From Bernardetia sp042180575 (lineage in GTDB: Bacteria > Bacteroidota > Bacteroidia > Cytophagales > Bernardetiaceae), in the NCBI RefSeq assembly GCF_042180575.1, contig NZ_CP170094.1, positions 5,208,001 to 5,272,000 of the forward strand: a stretch of DNA of 64,000 nt, written 5' to 3'. Below the pieces are notes generated by a model that had not been told where the DNA came from, made no database searches, and was given only the letters and a program-made list of their open reading frames with translations. Shown here piece by piece: positions 61,573 to 64,000 of the stretch (the stretch's first letter is position 1; each line of letters starts with the position of its first letter). Made by a program: the position numbers and the translations under genes.

Positions 61573-61983
61573 ATGAAACCTACTACATCTTCGAAGGATT
61601 CTTTTGAACTGTTAAACATAATTCTTTTAGAAAGTAACTTTAAAAGAGATGTTGAAATTAGTTATACAGACGAAGAATTTAAAAGTAACATAGATATAGG
61701 AATAGAAAATCAATTAAAAGACAGTATACTTTTTGTTGAAGTATCCTTAACTTACTCTTCTGGTATAGAAGATAGCAAGGAAATAGAGGCTTTTATAAAA
61801 ATGATAGGTGTATTCAAATGTCCTGAAAACTCTGCTTTGTCTATTGATACGTTTGGGAAAATTAATGCCCCAGCTATATTATTTCCTTTTATAAGAGAAA
61901 ATTTAGCATCTGTTTCAATGAAAGCAGGTATAAATCCTATTTTATTACCTCCTGTAAACTTTGTGAAGTTATCACAAAAATAA
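61573..61983 (+). CDS. SecB-like chaperone
   Basis: A 136-residue protein with the SecB fold pattern: an opening strand IILLESNFKRDVEISY, a central VEVSLTYSSGIEDSKEIEAF, and the highly characteristic end INAPAILFPFIRENLASVSM followed by NPILLPPVNFVKL (compare the NILFPYARE and LAPVNFDAL pattern of E. coli SecB). General SecB is scarce in Bacteroidota, whereas SecB-like chaperones of toxin-antitoxin-chaperone modules are scattered through bacteria. Position as third gene after a HEPN-like protein and a protein with a degron-like tail supports that role. A terminator follows. Confidence 0.8.
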   Translation: MKPTTSSKDSFELLNIILLESNFKRDVEISYTDEEFKSNIDIGIENQLKDSILFVEVSLTYSSGIEDSKEIEAFIKMIGVFKCPENSALSIDTFGKINAPAILFPFIRENLASVSMKAGINPILLPPVNFVKLSQK

Positions 61984-62007
61984 TTTTTAATGCAATGAAA
62001 TAAAAAC

Positions 62008-62040
62008 AACGCTATGAAGAAATTCGTAGCGTTATTTTTC
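62008..62040 (+). terminator. Rho-independent terminator of the cassette
   Basis: AACGCTATGAA (62008-62018) and TTCGTAGCGTT (62023-62033) form an 11-bp stem with one G-T pair and a 4-base loop, followed by ATTTTT. Confidence 0.8.
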
Positions 62041-62056
62041 TGTTTCAGAATTTTTA

Positions 62057-62379
62057 TCAATTATCTAAAATATCATTTTCTTCCATAGTATCTGATTTGA
62101 GTTTTGGCTTATCTTTAAAGAAATAAACGACAAAAGTAAGCAGCCAAAATAAGACACAATTATAAAATAGATTTTTCAAATTCCAGCCTTCATTTGGGTA
62201 GCCTTCATTTATCCAAAATCGTTCGTAATACTGAAAGGAAAACCAATTTTTATTTCAAAAGCTCTTTCTTTTGGAAAGTTAAACCAATCAGGTAAAATAC
62301 TATATAAAAAAGTCAGAAAAGACACAGCAAAAAATAAAATGGCTGATTGAAAAGTTACTTTGAAAAGAAATTTTAGCAT
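62057..62379 (-). pseudogene. Small membrane protein gene with a frameshift
   Basis: Starting at ATG 62379 the frame reads MLKFLFKVTFQSAILFFAV ... FEIKIGFPF and then runs into a stop near 62209. One base out of frame, the sequence continues without interruption as QYYERFWINEGYPNEGWNLK, a second membrane helix (LFYNCVLFWLLTFVVYFF) and a charged tail to a TGA at 62057-62059. Restoring one base at about 62233 (CCTTTCAG to CCTTTCCAG) joins both halves into a ~108-residue protein with two helices. It is either a real frameshift mutation or a sequencing error. Confidence 0.65.
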
Positions 62380-62394
62380 AATTTTGAAAATAAA

Positions 62395-62416
62395 ACCCAC
62401 GAATAAATTCGTGGGT
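62395..62416 (-). terminator. Rho-independent terminator of ugd
   Basis: ACCCACGAA (62395-62403) and TTCGTGGGT (62408-62416) form a perfect 9-bp stem with a 4-base loop. On the minus strand TTTTATTTT follows the stem, so it ends the ugd transcript, about 90 bases behind its stop codon. Confidence 0.75.
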
Positions 62417-62506
62417 AAAAAATCTAGGTAATAGAAATTTAATGAAGTAAATATGTTCAAATACTAACTCAGTGTACAATTTATCCTTCACAATTCATCA
62501 TTCTTT

Positions 62507-63856
62507 CTATGCTTCTTGAGGAATTTGTTTTTTCTCTCTTGTATCAACAGCTTGTCTTCCAATGCTATTGTAATATGTTTTGAGGTCTTCCATTTGAGCT
62601 AGGTCAAATACATTTCTTCCATCAAAAATAACTCTTTCTTTCATGATAGAGAATGTTTTTTCGAAGTCTGGAGTACGGAAAACATTCCATTCTGTTACGA
62701 TAATCAAAGCATCAGCATTTTTGAGGGCATTATATTGATTTTCTTCGAAAGAAACTCTCTCATCTCCTTCATATTGTTCGTGTACATTTTCCATTGCTTC
62801 TGGGTCAAAAGTAGCCACTGTTGCACCTGCTGCCAAAAGCTCATCAATAATATAAAGTGCTGGAGCTTCTCTAATATCATCTGTATTTGGTTTGAAAGCA
62901 AGTCCCCACATTGCAAAATGTTTTCCTGTCAAATCTTCACCATAAAATGATTTGATTTTATCTACCATTACTATTTTTTGACGTTCGTTTACTTTCATTA
63001 CCGAACTCAAAATCTTAAATTCATATTTATTTTCATTGGCTGTTCTTTCCAAAGCCTGTACATCTTTTGGAAAACAACTTCCACCATAACCCACACCAGC
63101 AAACAAAAATCGCTGACCAATGCGATTATCCGAACCCATTCCTTTACGAACAAAATCAACATTTGCACCTACAAGTTCACAAATATTTGCAATTTCATTC
63201 ATAAAACTAATGCGAGTTGCAAGGTAAGAATTGGCTGCATATTTTGTCATTTCAGCCGAACGCTCATCCATAAAAATAACAGGATTTCCTTGTCTTACAT
63301 ACGGATTGTAGAGTTTTTCCATTACTTTTTTGGCTCTATCCGAAGAAGTACCTACCACCACTCTATCAGGTTTCATAAAATCATCAACAGCTACACCTTC
63401 TCTCAAAAATTCAGGATTCGAAACTACATCAAATTCTGTTTTGGCATTGGCAGCAATCGCAGCATGTACACGCTCGGCAGTACCAACAGGAACAGTACTT
63501 TTATCAACAATAACTTTATAATCAGTTATCATTTTGCCCAACTGTTCGGCAACACCCAATACATACGAAAGGTCAGCAGAGCCATCTTCTCCTGGAGGAG
63601 TTGGGAGAGCTAAGAAAATAATTTGAGCATCTTTGATAGCTTCCTCTAAATCAGTAGTAAATAATAGACGTTCTTGTTTGATATTTCTTTCAAATAAAAC
63701 TTGTAATCCCGGTTCATAAATCGTTAATTTTCCCGATTTCAAGCGATTAATTTTATTCTCATCAATGTCCACACACATGACTTGATTTCCAGTTTCTGCA
63801 AAACAAGTTCCTGATACTAAACCTACGTATCCTGTACCAATGACTGCTAATTTCAT
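62507..63856 (-). CDS. ugd: UDP-glucose 6-dehydrogenase
   Basis: Oxidises UDP-glucose to UDP-glucuronate with two NAD, supplying surface polysaccharide precursors. The 449 residues begin with the Rossmann motif MKLAVIGTGYVGLVSGTCFA; the active site GYGGSCFPKDVQAL has catalytic Cys261, and SNPEFLREG (146-154) and the C-terminal ALIIVTEW (UDP-binding domain) are present. A short extra tail (DTREKKQIPQEA) follows the usual end. No other polysaccharide gene is seen before the window edge. Confidence 0.95.
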   Translation of the reverse strand: MKLAVIGTGYVGLVSGTCFAETGNQVMCVDIDENKINRLKSGKLTIYEPGLQVLFERNIKQERLLFTTDLEEAIKDAQIIFLALPTPPGEDGSADLSYVLGVAEQLGKMITDYKVIVDKSTVPVGTAERVHAAIAANAKTEFDVVSNPEFLREGVAVDDFMKPDRVVVGTSSDRAKKVMEKLYNPYVRQGNPVIFMDERSAEMTKYAANSYLATRISFMNEIANICELVGANVDFVRKGMGSDNRIGQRFLFAGVGYGGSCFPKDVQALERTANENKYEFKILSSVMKVNERQKIVMVDKIKSFYGEDLTGKHFAMWGLAFKPNTDDIREAPALYIIDELLAAGATVATFDPEAMENVHEQYEGDERVSFEENQYNALKNADALIIVTEWNVFRTPDFEKTFSIMKERVIFDGRNVFDLAQMEDLKTYYNSIGRQAVDTREKKQIPQEA

Positions 63857-63967
63857 ATATAAAAAATAATTTTGAATGAATTAAAAAGAAATGAATAAAA
63901 CGGATTCTTATTAGAATATATAAAAAAATAACAGATAAATAGTTATGCCGTTTTATGTTTATGATTA

Positions 63968-63975
63968 CAAAGATA
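63968..63975 (-). promoter_or_regulatory. -7 box of ugd
   Basis: On the minus strand TATCTTTG matches TAnnTTTG, about 110 bases before the ugd start. No TTG at 19-base spacing, so the match is partial. Confidence 0.4.
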
Positions 63976-64000
63976 CAAAAAGTAGATTTTAAGAAAGATT

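Noticed and set aside
62209..62460. 83-codon frame beginning at 62460
   Set aside because: Its first 27 codons run through the ugd terminator hairpin (62395-62416); the real start is likely 62379, and the end is an artefact of a frameshift.

Overview
This is a strongly AT-rich stretch of a Bacteroidota chromosome, most likely from a marine member of the Cytophagales; Bernardetia (formerly Flexibacter litoralis) is the comparison that comes to mind, but that is inference. The evidence is: no obvious Shine-Dalgarno sites; several promoters of the Bacteroidota type TTG-N19-TAnnTTTG; a tricorn-like S41 protease, a free-standing 7TM-DISM sensor, a Reg_prop/Y_Y_Y/SpoIIE sensor-phosphatase, a LytTR regulator, a CarboxypepD_reg-VWA protein and a short AMP nucleosidase; and both NhaC and NhaD sodium/proton antiporters, which suits salt water. 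Single-copy housekeeping genes (recO, thiL, panB, hpt, fbp, cysQ, ugd, amt) show a chromosome rather than a plasmid. No rRNA, tRNA or CRISPR array was recognised by eye.

Layout. 1-3.9 kb is accessory: a secreted protein running off the left edge, a relic reading frame, a VapBC-type toxin-antitoxin pair, and a second small two-gene module (DUF6934-like protein plus a 57-residue protein) bracketed by two identical 39-bp hairpins. 3.9-15 kb holds large envelope and signalling genes: tricorn-like protease, YD-repeat-like secreted protein, alpha/beta hydrolase with Sel1 repeats, and the 1334-residue sensor with a PP2C output. 15-30 kb mixes housekeeping genes (AMP nucleosidase, fbp, carboxyltransferase, recO) with proteins of unknown function, including a divergent protein-kinase-like protein. 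31-32.2 kb is an IS110-family element with a strongly structured 5' non-coding region that fits a bridge RNA. 33-48 kb is metabolism (ADP-ribosylglycohydrolase, thiL, panB, methylmalonyl-CoA epimerase, amt, cysQ, hpt) plus a STAS / HATPase pair that could be the partners of the SpoIIE-type phosphatase at 11-15 kb. 48-64 kb holds membrane proteins (TMTC-like TPR protein, TerC, NhaC, NhaD, OmpA-like) and, after nhaD, a three-gene cassette: HEPN-like protein, a protein ending in VLAA, and a SecB-like chaperone.

The most promising possible new system is that cassette (60632-61983). Its layout is what a toxin-antitoxin-chaperone (TAC) module would look like, but with a HEPN partner and a middle protein without an obvious DNA-binding domain. 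Other points of interest are the IS110 bridge-RNA candidate; a 126-127 bp MITE present twice in opposite orientation with TA-flanked terminal inverted repeats; a related intergenic family of double hairpins; exactly ten copies of a heptamer directly in front of the cysQ start codon; and a frameshifted membrane-protein gene near the right end.
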